NCBI GenBank assembly: GCA_018398765.1
Contig: JAHBMJ010001848.1
Location: 1-22,697, forward strand
DNA: 22,697 nt
From: Chromera velia
Taxonomy: Eukaryota > Sar > Chromeraceae
Direction: 5' to 3'
Positions 1-9,502 of the stretch are shown here, in pieces. Position numbers and translations under genes: made by a program. How positions within the stretch are numbered: position 1 is the first letter of the stretch; the number at the start of each line of letters is the position of its first letter. The notes under the pieces are model-generated. The model had not been told where the DNA came from and did no database searches. It was given only the letters and a program-made list of their open reading frames with translations.

Positions 1-1
1 G

Positions 2-1381
2 CACAGGGTGGTCAGGGCGTTGTCTGAGAAATATTTTTGGCCGAGTATGTATTCAGACGTGCAACAGTTTGTTCGTACCTGCAGAAAATGCTAGATGAGG
101 AGAAGGAATTTAGAGAAAGCACAGTACAAACCACAGATCATTCGAGATGCGCCGCTGGAAAGCTTCAGTTTTGACATCGTAGGTCCCCTTCCGGTGACGA
201 AAGAGGGATACAAATACATTTTGGTTGTACTCTGTCTCACATCCAGGTACGCAGAATTGATTCCACTGAAAAATCAAAAAGCAGATACAATCGCAACGGC
301 ACTTGTACAGAATCTAATTTGTCGTTATGGCACACCAGTGCGCCTGCAGTCGGACAGGGGAGCAAATCTCTTAGATTCAGTGGTTCAAAGTATCTGTCAT
401 TTAATCGGATCAGACAGAGTTCTAGCGACAGCATATTCTCCAGAAATATAAGGAAGAATCGAGAGAATCAATGCAGACATAAAGAACTCGATGGCAAAAT
501 ATGTAACCAAATCAGGGAGTGACTGGAGTGCGTATTGCGCCTTTGCTGCTTTCACACATAATAGTACGTATCAAACAAGTATTGGAATGAGCCCCTACGA
601 GATCATCTTCGGTAAAGAACCCAACAATCCATCGCGTTTGTTGGCAGATTTATCTATTGATGAGAAATTCCTTCTACAAGATTATGTAGAGATTTTGAAG
701 GATGTCAGAAAAGAGAACAAAGAAAGAATGCAACTTTTCCAAACAGCAGCAGAACAAAGAATGAGAAGAAAACTCAAAAACGATCCTTCCAAACTAAGGA
801 TTTACAAGAAGTGCGATTACGTTTGGTTAGAAAAGGGAACAAGGAAAGACAAGAGGATTGGAAAAGGATTGAATAACTTATTTGAGGGGGCTTACTTGAT
901 CAATGCTTGTTTACCCAATGGAACTTTCGTTTTACGTAAACCGGGGGCACAGCAAACAATGACAGTCAATAAAAGAAGAATCAAACCCTTCCTTTCACGA
1001 AATTTGAGTAAAAGCGACATGATGGAAGTAACGTACGAAGAAATCGATGAAAAACCAAAAGAAATGGTGGAAGTTGCGGATGATGAGGAAATGCCTGAGG
1101 TAGAAGAAGCAAGGAAGGAAGGGGAAATGAAACAAACTTCGCGGAAACGACACCAAACGGACTCAGCCGTTCAAAAGACGAAAACAAAGACAAACAGTGC
1201 GGATAAACACAGTCGAAGAGATTATGAGGTAGAAAAAATTTGTGGTAGAAGGAAGAAAGGAGACAAATTTGAATATTTACTCAAATGGAAAGGATACGAA
1301 GAACTCACTTGGGAGATAGAAGATGACCTCTCGTGTCCCGAATTGGTTGAAGAATACCTGAGGAAAATCGAGGGACAATAA
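2..1381 (+). pseudogene. Ty3/gypsy chromovirus Pol fragment: integrase plus chromodomain, with two nonsense codons
   Basis: This is the C-terminal part of a retrotransposon polyprotein whose 5' end lies outside the window. Integrase inserts element cDNA into the host genome. Seen in order: the end of the zinc-binding region (FWPSMYSDV, then CRKC); a catalytic core with Asp at 173-175 (SFDIVGPL), Asp at 353-355 (QSDRGANL) and Glu at 461-463 (GRIERINAD), leaving 35 residues between the second Asp and the Glu as in D,D35E enzymes; a basic C-terminal region; and a chromodomain at about 1220-1375 (YEVEKI, YLLKWKGY, TWE). The chromodomain marks the chromovirus lineage, whose members use it to target chromatin. 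The frame is broken by TAG at 92-94, where the family normally has Gln after CxxC, and by TAA at 449-451. Otherwise it stays open to the stop at 1379-1381. The triad is intact but this copy cannot make full-length protein without readthrough. Confidence 0.93.
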
Positions 1382-1412
1382 TAGGGTGGGGAGAAGAGTG
1401 AACAGAGAGAGC

Positions 1413-2065
1413 GCTGACTGAATGAAAGAAGAGACGAGACATCGTCGCACATATGAATGGAAAGAGAGACCGCTGACTGAATGAAAGAAGAGACGAGACA
1501 TCGTCGCACATGTGAATGGAAAAAGAGAGCGCTGACTGAATGAAAGAAGAGACGAGACATCGTCGCACATGTGAATGGAAAAAGAGAGCGCTGACTGAAT
1601 AAAAGAAGAGATGAAACGTCGTCGCACATATAAATGGAAAGAGAGAACGCTGCCTGAATGAAAGAAGAGACGAGACACCGCGAGACGCCGTTGCACATGT
1701 GAGTGAGGAAGAGAACACCATCTGAGTGAAAGAAGAAACTGGCTTCTGTATGATGAGAGAAAAAGAGGAACTGTGGTTGCACGAACGGAAGGAGAAGAAT
1801 CAATTCTGCATAAAGGATGAAAGGCGGAATTGTGATTGTATGAATGGAAGAAGGAAGTTGACCTCCGCATGAAAAGATGGATGGAAGGAAGAAATGTGGT
1901 TGTATGGATAGAAGGGGAGACGGATATCTGCATAGAGAACTGAGAGAAAGAATTGTGGATTGTATAAATGGAAAGGGAGACGAAGGGAGACTGACCTCTA
2001 TGTAGGGAGGAACCATGCATGGTTGTTGCATAGAACGGGAGACTGGCTCCTGCATGAAAATTTGG
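1413..2065. repeat. 59-nt minisatellite, well preserved then degenerate
   Basis: The phrase GCTGACTGAATGAAAGAAGA recurs at 1413, 1472, 1531, 1590 and (variant GCTGCCTG) 1649, a constant 59-nt period. From about 1708 to 2065 the unit persists in diverged form, with TGTGGTTGTATGAATGGAAG-like phrases roughly every 60 nt. It begins about 30 nt after the Pol stop codon, so it probably belongs to the 3' part of that element. The plus strand is strongly purine-rich. Because 59 is not a multiple of 3, the minus strand stays open in several frames; I treat those as repeat artefacts. Confidence 0.9.
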
Positions 2066-3630
2066 ACGAAGAAGACATCGTTGTGGAAGAAAAGAGACTG
2101 CCTTGGGAATGATTGAGGGCAAACTTGATAAGAGAAGAATAAAGGGTAGAGGAAGCGTTGTTTGAGTCTGGAATAATTCAGAGAAAGCACCTTCTGACAA
2201 TAGGGAGGCAGACATGAAAGAGAGCAAGATGAATGATTGATTATGCATGCGAGAGAGGTGCGATTGGGATCCTGGAGCTGGTGAAGCCAGGAATGCCCAG
2301 GCATCATAGCTGGAAGGCCTTTTACTATGTAGAAGGACAAGTGGAATGCTTCGTTCCTTCTCTTTACTCATTTCGCAGGCTATGTGTCGTTAGAAATGAG
2401 ATATTGCCCCGGTCCCGGGAGACCATCAGACAGAGGCAAGAAGTAACTGACAGAGAGAGGTACCGGCGTCAAGAGGATTAGAGACCTGCATGGAATGATT
2501 GACTCATTCTTAATGAACCGTAAAGTAATCAATAAAATTCAAAGACCCATACAGTCTGTACATTATATAGTCCGGAGAGACTATGAGTATTCGGATCAAA
2601 TTCATGAAAGATCATACGATCAACCTCTCTGTATAAAGGTCAAGAGCCTTGTTGGGGGCATGGCAAAAATCAGCATGGTGAGAGAGGTGGAGGCAGGAGC
2701 ATAAATTGCGTCCTAGGCTCTGATATAGCCCCCCACCAGGCAGGAAGCGACATGATCGCAAGCCCACAGCGCTGGAAATATATGCACGATGTATGAATGA
2801 GAGGCACGTGGGCGACGTCACAAACTTGGAAACATAGAGGAAGATAAAAGAATAGAGAAACACAAACTAACCTTCAGACTTGAGCCAAACACCGGGATAG
2901 CGGTCAGCTTATTTCTCCAAGCGTCACAAGCCTTGTTCGGATGCAGAGGGCTGGCCACCCAACGTGACGTACAAAGCGATGCTTAGGGCAAGTGAGACTC
3001 ATACTTTCAGATTCAAGTAAAGAGATCGATTGTATATATACAGATCGTAGTAAACGCAGTCCCAGGGAACTATACGGAGATGAACATTCTCTTCACTCAA
3101 ACCATACTCAAGGAGAAGACTCGAGAGATGACCTCAAGTAAGTGGAAAACTTATCAAGGAGTGACATCATGAGAAGAAATGATTCAGGTTAGCTGTACTA
3201 TTGATCATTAAGGTCAGTTCCCTCTCAAGAGATAAAAAAAATCTTTACATGCATATATACATGCATGCTTTTTCATCATTTTTGAGGTAGGCCCGACGCG
3301 GCCCCGGAAAACAAATCTGCATGCATGAAGCCGCGTCCCCGGTAGACAAATTACGCAAAGTCTGACAAATTTGAAAGTCTGTCAAATTTGAAAAAGTTCG
3401 AAATTGAATATACTTTGACGGATGTACGGTGTTGCGCAACCATCAACTCACTGAATGATTGTCAAGTTCAAGAACACAAGCACCATCCTCTGTATTCCGT
3501 ACCCTCACACCTGTCATTCTCAAAGTTGCGAACACCTTCCCCTTTCAGATTCTCATCTGTATTGATTCTTCTCTCTTAGCCTTCCCTTTCTGGAACAACA
3601 GTTGTTCAGCTATACAAAGGCATCGAGAGA
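2066..3630. other. Gene-free interval between the minisatellite and the unknown frame
   Basis: No convincing coding frame was seen. Contents noted: purine-rich patches near 2440-2460 and 2680-2700; a palindrome-rich TGCATGC stretch near 3248-3330; a 17-nt tandem duplication at 3359-3392; and a stretch ending GGAACA at 3592-3597, the same terminal sequence as the 800-nt LTR family downstream. The last feature could mark the end of a diverged LTR just upstream of the frame starting at 3631, but no matching second copy was found in the window. Confidence 0.4.
3359..3392 (+). repeat. 17-nt tandem duplication
   Basis: Two adjacent copies of AGTCTG(A/T)CAAATTTGAA occur at 3359-3375 and 3376-3392. 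They resemble the CTGTCAAACATGATACAC repeats in the downstream LTRs (6864-6940), which may hint at a diverged LTR promoter region here. Confidence 0.7.
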
Positions 3631-5452
3631 ATGGAAGACGAGAATTTGGAAACTTCTCCCAGCTCCGCTCCGCGGCCCCCGACAGAGTCTCTCTCAAGCT
3701 ACGCACGGAGATCTATGGACCAAGCCAAACAGGCTAGCAGATAAGAGATGCACAAGGGACTGGGTGAGGACACCTACAACTTCATACTAGATCAAAGGGC
3801 GGAGTTGCATCAGAGATTTGAGGCCTATGAAAACCATGACATCCCAATCGGGACAGCCCACGGTCCTGCAGGGTTACATACGGCGCAGTGGTAGAAATTT
3901 GCCACGAAGGTTTTCGCCCTGACGATGAGAATGCTGATCAGGGAAGCGGGTCTCCCAGGAGCAGCCATCCTGCTCTACCACTCCTGGGTGAACGATATCG
4001 CTGTGCTGGCTCTCACATTCTCTATTATGGCAGTGGCCTGTCCGGAATCGTGGGATGCCACGTTCAAAGCAATTAGGAATTGTCGGCTCCGCCACGAGAA
4101 AGACTTCCGCAGATATCATGAGGAATACAAAAAAAAACGAATGTGGACGGAGTATGAGATCAGTTTGGGGAGAGGGGTCGTGAAGACAATTGGATTCTTA
4201 GAGTCTATGGCAGGAATCACCAAATACTTTGACATTAGCGCAGTGAAAATTATGAGAGTAATCCTACAACCTTGGAACCCAGACTCCAATGCAAAATATC
4301 CAATAGCAGCATGGAATCTTGCGACTGCTCATACGGCATACATAGATCCTTTCTTTATCCCGTCAGAAGAAGGATGGCACAGCACTTTCACCTCGAGGGG
4401 TTTTTTAATAATTCCAAAATTAACATACGAAGACGCATGTGCGCAAGGGCTGCATGTGTGGCAGGGTCCTTTCAGACAAGGGACGTCAATCCGGTTAGCA
4501 GCATTTTCGCCCGCAGAGCTCTTCCAAGTAGATAATGGAAGATACGGGTTTCCAGTCCATAAGATAATGGCAGCGAATATTTGGAATGGAACCCTTCCGA
4601 ACATGGAGTATCCATTCGAACGGCTGCTACCGGCCTTCCCGATTAAAATTTTTAGATCCGCTGCAGTCCATCAACAATTCCCCAAGAGGACAAGAAGAAC
4701 CCAGGATTGACGGAATGCCTTTTACCGATGGGACAGACACTCATCCCAGCTCGTCCAGCAGAAAAAGACAATGCATGGGAGAGGCAGCAGATTTCCCCAG
4801 CGGACCTGCACACAACAACATCATGGGTGCTACTTCATTGGGACAGACCGACAGACAACTGCCAAATTGGTTTTTTCGCTCTCCCACCTTTCCGCTCGCA
4901 AGTGATGAAGAGGATGAACGGATAGAGGCAGTAGTCCAAGGTGCATCCTACCTAACTGGATCGTTCTCCCCTTCACCACAGAACAACGGGGATGACAGAC
5001 AAGACGTATCGAGGCTCAGTCCTCTTCCTTTCCCACCTGACAGTCCAGGAAGGTTTCACAGCCCCTTTCCCTTCGGCTCAAGGCCCCACAGCCCAATGCC
5101 CCACAGTCCCAGTCAGTTCTGCCACAGATTTCACAGTCCCATGCCACGAACTTCAAGCCCCAGACCTCTCAGCCCCGGACTTCCGTCGATTGACCCTCCT
5201 TTCGGAGAATATGAGCAGCAGACACTGGGTATGATGCCTTCACCTGCAGCCGGAGACTGGGTTCCAAGGTTCAGCCCGACGTTGATTCCCGGCAGCTCCC
5301 AGGGAGAAGCTCAACAAGAGGACATGGGTCAGGTGGCACCCGCAGACTCCAGAGATTCTGAGACACAGTCGGACTGTATTATTCTCAGAGAAGTCAACTG
5401 TGAGAACAATGGGGCGGATATGATCAATCTTACTCACTCTGAGTCTGTGTGA
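3631..5452 (+). pseudogene. Unrecognised ~607-codon protein, probably retroelement-encoded, with two nonsense codons and one frame change
   Basis: I do not recognise the family. The frame opens at ATG 3631 (MEDENLETSPSS), passes TAA at 3742-3744 and TAG at 3892-3894, and stays open to 4710. A +1 shift in the overlap 4586-4710 joins the frame that ends at 5452. The central block is globular, hydrophobic and Trp/Tyr-rich (for example HSWVNDIAVLALTFSIM and AAWNLATAHTAYIDPFF), with a charged stretch (HEKDFRRYHEEYKKKRMW). The tail is Ser/Pro-rich with repeated HSPMP/SPRPLSP motifs at about 5040-5190 and ends acidic. It lies between a chromovirus pol and an LTR-start module. It may be an extra 3' gene at the env position, the Gag of a separate non-autonomous element, or captured host sequence. 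No membrane anchor, zinc knuckle or protease motif was seen. Confidence 0.6.
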
Positions 5453-5690
5453 AGAAAAATGCAGGAGGAAAGAGAAGGTTGATTGTCATACATTTTGTTG
5501 TTCAGAAGGAAGGCCTTGTTGATCAAATGAAGGATTATGGTGAAGAAAAAACTTTGCATTTGAGGGTATGCATAAAAAAAAAATCGTCAGGAAAGAAGGA
5601 AAGGAGAAAAGAAAAAATAGAGATCTTTTCATAATTTTTTGTATGAGGTGCCTCCTTCGAGTTTAGAAAGGAGGCAACAACAAGGAGGGA
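5453..5690 (+). other. Purine-rich 3' region leading to an LTR start
   Basis: The interval downstream of the unknown protein is A/G-rich, with oligo(A) runs near 5574-5582 and 5606-5625. It ends in a hairpin and then GGAGGGATA immediately before TGTTCTGTT at 5691. This is the arrangement expected for the 3' untranslated region and polypurine tract (plus-strand primer) of an LTR element. Confidence 0.5.
5650..5675 (+). other. Perfect 8-bp stem-loop next to a candidate polypurine tract
   Basis: GCCTCCTT (5650-5657) pairs exactly with AAGGAGGC (5668-5675) around a 10-nt loop. The right arm is followed by AACAACAAGGAGGGATA and the LTR-like start TGTTCTGTT at 5691. Confidence 0.7.
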
Positions 5691-5847
5691 TATGTTCTGT
5701 TAAAAGAAAAGTCGCGATTTGTTGGAAGGAGCCTTAGGGTGCTGGAAGGGGATTCACTGTTCTGTTAATTGAAAGAAGTTATGGTTCGCTGTCAGATCTT
5801 TGCGGACCTTCCCCGGCAAAGCACTAAAATGTCAACACAATTTGCAA
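5691..5847 (+). mobile_element. Possible LTR start of a related subfamily
   Basis: The segment starts TGTTCTGTTAA right after GGAGGGATA, like the full LTRs at 5921 and 6415, but then diverges in sequence. A second TGTTCTGTTAA occurs at 5759. No convincing 3' terminus was found before the next element region begins, so the right limit is arbitrary. Confidence 0.35.
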
Positions 5848-5885
5848 TAAAAAACCAACAGAATTTGTAGTAAAAAAAAAATTAA

Positions 5886-5903
5886 ACGGTTATGGAAAAC
5901 CGT
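5886..5903 (+). other. Perfect 6-bp stem-loop upstream of purine tract and LTR
   Basis: ACGGTT (5886-5891) pairs with AACCGT (5898-5903) across a 6-nt loop. CCTAGGCAGGAGGGATA and the LTR start at 5921 follow. The same hairpin recurs at 6380-6397 before the LTR at 6415. Confidence 0.65.
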
Positions 5904-5920
5904 CCTAGGCAGGAGGGATA

Positions 5921-6338
5921 TGTTCTGTTGAAGTCATAGGCAACAGAATGAAGTTAGGTTTTTAGATTGAAGGCTAGTAAGAACGACATAGACTAGTCTT
6001 ATTTTGTTAAGTAAATATTTAGTTATTAAATTGAGCAACAGGAATAATAGATTAAGAAGTCATGGAGAAAGATCAATCGGAATGTAAGAGGCAAGGTCTT
6101 ATAGGGCTGATATACAGTAAAGGGGGTTTACCTTGATAGAAGATTGGTAGAGAATGGATGGAAATGAATTAAACACTCGGTATAAAAGAAATAAGTCAGA
6201 CGATATCAGAAAGCTGATAAAAGAAATAAGGTTAAAAAGCTTGAGTAAAAGAAAAAAGCAATAGAGTTAATAAGAAAGATGGAAAATAGATTGATAGAAG
6301 GTTAAGCAATGAGTCTGATGATACACCGATACAAAGCC
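5921..6338 (+). mobile_element. Partial LTR copy, cut off by the assembly gap
   Basis: It starts TGTTCTGTTGAAG and matches the full LTR at 6415-7214 until the gap. Its last ~90 nt (GCAATAGAG, ATACACCG) match the inverted LTR at 9503-10302 better than the adjacent forward copy, which suggests mixed reads at a contig end or a distinct copy. Confidence 0.85.
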
Positions 6339-6341
6339 NNN
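6339..6341. other. Sequence gap (NNN)
   Basis: Three undetermined bases separate two near-identical ~490-nt blocks. The true length of the gap is unknown. Confidence 0.99.
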
Positions 6342-6414
6342 TAAAAAACCAACAGAATTTGTAGTAAAAAAAAAATTAAACGGTTATGGAAAACCGTCCT
6401 AGGCAGGAGGGATA

Positions 6415-7214
6415 TGTTCTGTTGAAGTCATAGGCAACAGAATGAAGTTAGGTTTTTAGATTGAAGGCTAGTAAGAACGACATAGACTAGTCTTATTTTG
6501 TTAAGTAAATATTTAGTTATTAAATTGAGCAACAGGAATAATAGATTAAGAAGTCATGGAGAAAGATCAATCGGAATGTAAGAGGCAAGGTCTTATAGGG
6601 CTGATATACAGTAAAGGGGGTTTACCTTGATAGAAGATTGGTAGAGAATGGATGGAAATGAATTAAACACTCGGTATAAAAGAAATAAGTCAGACGATAT
6701 CAGAAAGCTGATAAAAGAAATAAGGTTAAAAAGCTTGAGTAAAAAAAAAGTACTAGAGTTAATAAGAAAGACGGAAAATAGATTGATAGAAGGTTAAGCA
6801 ATGAGTCTGATGATATACCGATACAAAGCCGATTAATCGGTTCTGTATTGGTTAAGGCAAAGTATGTCAAACTTGATACACTTTCAAAAATAAAAGTCTG
6901 TCAAACATGATACACTTACACAATTGATACACTTTCACAATTGGCAACCTTTGCAGGAAACAAGCATAAAATGCAACTTTAGAAAAAAAGAAAAGAAAGA
7001 ATCGATTAAAAAATTGACGTCGGAGTAACAGAATTAAATCCCAAATCGAGTTGACTTACCTTCTGGAAGAATTGACTTGAAGCGATCTGAACCGACCTTC
7101 ACTGACTTCAATAACACTGAGTGAATAATTAAAAGATATATTCAACTCCAATTCTAGTTCTATTCTTTCGTTCCGGCTTCGTCTGACCTACTGAGTCCGG
7201 AGGGGCACGGAACA
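6415..7214 (+). mobile_element. Full-length 800-nt LTR, forward orientation
   Basis: The LTR boundaries are TGTTCTG at the left and CGGAACA at the right, giving the TGTTC/GAACA terminal inverted repeat typical of LTRs. The limits are confirmed by the inverted copy at 9503-10302, where similarity starts and stops at the same places. A candidate TATA box (TATAAAAG) lies at 6675-6682. TGATACACTT occurs three times at 6874, 6908 and 6925. The LTR is preceded by a hairpin and the purine tract GGCAGGAGGGATA, so this end resembles a 3' LTR junction. ATA is found on both sides, too short to call a target duplication. No obvious tRNA primer-binding site follows it. Confidence 0.88.
6874..6934 (+). promoter_or_regulatory. 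Triple TGATACACTT repeat inside the LTR
   Basis: TGATACACTT is found at 6874-6883, 6908-6917 and 6925-6934, the first two preceded by GTCAAACTT or GTCAAACA. The reverse complements are retained in the inverted LTR near 9777-9842. Repeated short motifs in LTRs often bind transcription factors; that role here is inferred only. Confidence 0.45.
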
Positions 7215-8141
7215 ATACTCGATAGCTCAGTATGTACGTGTAAGAATCTTTCGGAATTTAAAGATTTATAACTGAATGGAAATTGATATTTCATCTTGGG
7301 GGGTAGCTCAGCTTTACTGAGATCAGCTAGCCGAGAGGCCTTAACATCATACGTACTCGCATATCACAGCTCTTCATCTTTTAGCAAGTTTTGGGGGGAG
7401 GGATCGATGTCCTGAAAAATTATGACAGAAAGTGTCGGCTTTCACGCATGCGTGCATCAAAATAATTGGCTATAATCGCCATGCACACGCATGAACCGTG
7501 GTATTCGCGGAACTGCATGCCTTGCAGGTGCCCGCCATGCAGTCTCTGTGGTATATGTAGCTCAGTGGCCCCGGAAGGTGGAGCGAGGCTTGAAACATAT
7601 TTGTACGGAGCTCTCCGCCCGGGAGGTACTTAATCCCCCGTGATCCCTTTCCTCCAACACCTGAGGTGACGCTCGTGCGTGAGTGCACACAAGCCCTGGC
7701 ATGCCCTCACAACTGCGTACAGCAGCCTCTGCCTGGGTTCCACACCGACGGCTGTAATTCATTCATGCCCTCCGGGGCCTTTGGAGTTACGAGTGGAGCG
7801 AGTGGCTCTGTAACTGTCTGTGGGCCTGTTATGAGCGTCGCACCGCGTTAGGACCGCTGCCGACCTCGCAACACCGCGTGTGCTCAGTCTGAATAAAGTG
7901 ACGTCTGACCTTGCGTACGAAAGTTGTTCTGTGCCAGTCTCAGAGTCTCAATCGTGGTGTTGGCTGGTGTGAATAGTGGATCAACAGATTGACTCTGCTA
8001 GGTCATACTTTAATGTGAGTCTGCTTACGATCTACGCTTATCGTAATTGAGCCTCTAGTACCGTACGCAGCTTACAGTCTGGTAGTACAGAGCTGGTTCG
8101 GCGAAGGGACAAATCTTTGCCTATTCTGATTTTCTTTCTTG
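7215..8141 (+). other. Untranslated leader between the forward LTR and the gag gene
   Basis: No coding frame was recognised in these 927 nt. A consensus AATAAA polyadenylation signal lies at 7892-7897. Together with the GT-rich sequence after it, this could be the R/U5 part of an older LTR belonging to the gag-bearing element. D-arm-like phrases (GTAGCTCAG) occur near 7305 and 7558 but no tRNA fold was found. Confidence 0.4.
7892..7897 (+). promoter_or_regulatory. AATAAA polyadenylation signal candidate
   Basis: A perfect AATAAA is followed by GT-rich sequence (GTTGTTCTGTG, GTGGTGTTGG) within about 80 nt. Position and context fit an LTR R region, but no second LTR copy was seen to confirm it. 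Confidence 0.35.
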
Positions 8142-9491
8142 ATGACTTTTAAGCAATTCCAGGCGGAAGTAGGTGCGACTCTGCTACAGGTTCAGCACGG
8201 CCTCACTGCAGTCCAGCAGACCCAGCAACAGCAAGGATAGATACTGGCGGAACTGCAGCAAAGACAGATGGAGCAAGCTGCTGTGGCAGTCCAGCAGCCG
8301 ACGGATATACAAGGAGACGGCATATTGTTTGGAGGCAGACAAGGTGGTCTACCTCCTCAGGCGCCTGAAGTTCGAGAACAAGTTCCCAGGACTACACTGA
8401 AGAATCCGGATGTCTTTACGGGAGTGCGGGAGAAAGCGGAAAGGTGGTGTACTGACATGGACGACTGGTTTGTGAATGCTCAGACCGCTCCGGAACGTCA
8501 ACTCGGTCTGGCCAAGTCTTACTTGAGCCCTGAACTTAAGGACTGGTTTGACTTGGTGAAGTTGGAGGACAGCATTAGGTTTTGTGACTGGCTTGCCTTA
8601 AAGGACACATTGCTTCGTCAATACAGAGACAAGCACGTCTGTAGGGCAGCAAAGAAGAAGATCGCAATCCTTAAGTGCACTGAAACTGTCAGTGACTATA
8701 ATAACAAGGTCGACGTCGAGGCTTTGAAGCTGAAAAAGGCAGGGACGAGTGAGTGGGACCTCCTCGACAGCTACATCGAGGGTTTACCACCTGCCGTCAT
8801 GTTTCAGACCGACAGGCAGGAGCCGCAGACTCTGCAGGAGGCCATGGAGAAGGCTTTAGACAACGAGGCCTGGCTTCAACAGGCATCAGCTCGGGGAGGA
8901 AAGTGGGCTAAAGGGGCAGGACCGATTCTAGGGGGGTCTCCACCGATTCACCCAACTGGACCGACTCCGATGGAACTCTGTGGGGTGCGTCGTAGCATAC
9001 CGCTTTATGACCCCAAATTGCCCCAGGCCCTGTGGGAGGAAAGATGAAGACGGGGACTTTGCCTCCGGTGTGGTGATCCCAATCACCAGATGAGGCAGTG
9101 CTAGAATGGGTTGCGCGGTGACCATCCCCCGCAGGTATGTGCCAGGTACACGTCCCTATTTGGAGGATGGCGGGAACCTCTACAGCGAGCAGCCTGGTTT
9201 CCCGAGTTTCGACGAGAAAGCTCTCCTCCTCGCAGATACTATGAGGGGGCTCGATACCCTTCTCCTTCTGGGTCGCCCTCTGCATCGGGGGGGAGGGAGG
9301 AGAGGTGTAGGATGGAGTTGAGAAGACGTGTGGTGCACGTCAGTGCAGTCGAAAATGCCGTATGGAGTGGGGTGAGAATCTGTCAGTTAGAGACGCAGCT
9401 TCCTAGGATGTGTGCTCTCTGGCTATCAGATTCTGCTTCTCAGCCTGAAGATGCTGAGAGTGATTCCGAGGACGTCGTGTACATGTGGTAG
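8142..9491 (+). pseudogene. gag: Ty3/gypsy-type Gag with CCHC zinc knuckle, three nonsense codons
   Basis: Gag forms the virus-like particle in which the element is reverse transcribed. The frame starts at ATG 8142 (MTFKQFQAEV) with a Gln-rich segment, then a capsid-like region typical of retrotransposon Gag (ERWCTDMDDWF, LAKSYLSPELKDWFDL, DTLLRQYRDKH, SYIEGLPPAVMF, LQEAMEKALDNEAWLQQ). A CX2CX4HX4C zinc knuckle follows (CLRCGDPNHQMRQC, about 9060-9101), then a basic, Ser/Arg-rich segment and an acidic end at TAG 9489-9491. Three in-frame stops interrupt it: TAG 8238-8240 in the Gln tract, TGA 9045-9047 just before the knuckle, and TAG 9102-9104 just after it. No frameshift is needed across 450 codons. 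No protease, reverse transcriptase or integrase follows; the inverted LTR begins 11 nt after the stop. Confidence 0.88.
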
Positions 9492-9502
9492 AAGAGGTAT
9501 AC

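Larger units (their letters stand above)
5848..6338 (+). repeat. First copy of a ~490-nt duplication ending at a sequence gap
   Basis: This block contains 73 nt of element 3' end (hairpin 5886-5903 and purine tract) plus the first 418 nt of an LTR starting at 5921. It is repeated after the NNN at 6342-6830. By eye the two copies are identical for about 400 nt and differ only in the last ~90 nt before the gap. Confidence 0.9.

Noticed and set aside
1222..2371. Long overlapping minus-strand open frames of 364 and 372 codons
   Set aside because: They translate the 59-nt minisatellite (repeated SSLLSFSQRS phrases) and run antisense into the pol gene. The repeat period explains why stops are absent in several frames.
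2709..2718. CGTCCTAGGC shared with the purine-tract region at 5901
   Set aside because: A single 10-mer without surrounding similarity or an LTR start; likely coincidence.
7300..7600. GTAGCTCAG phrases suggesting tRNA genes in the gag leader
   Set aside because: No B-box at proper spacing and no cloverleaf pairing could be drawn.
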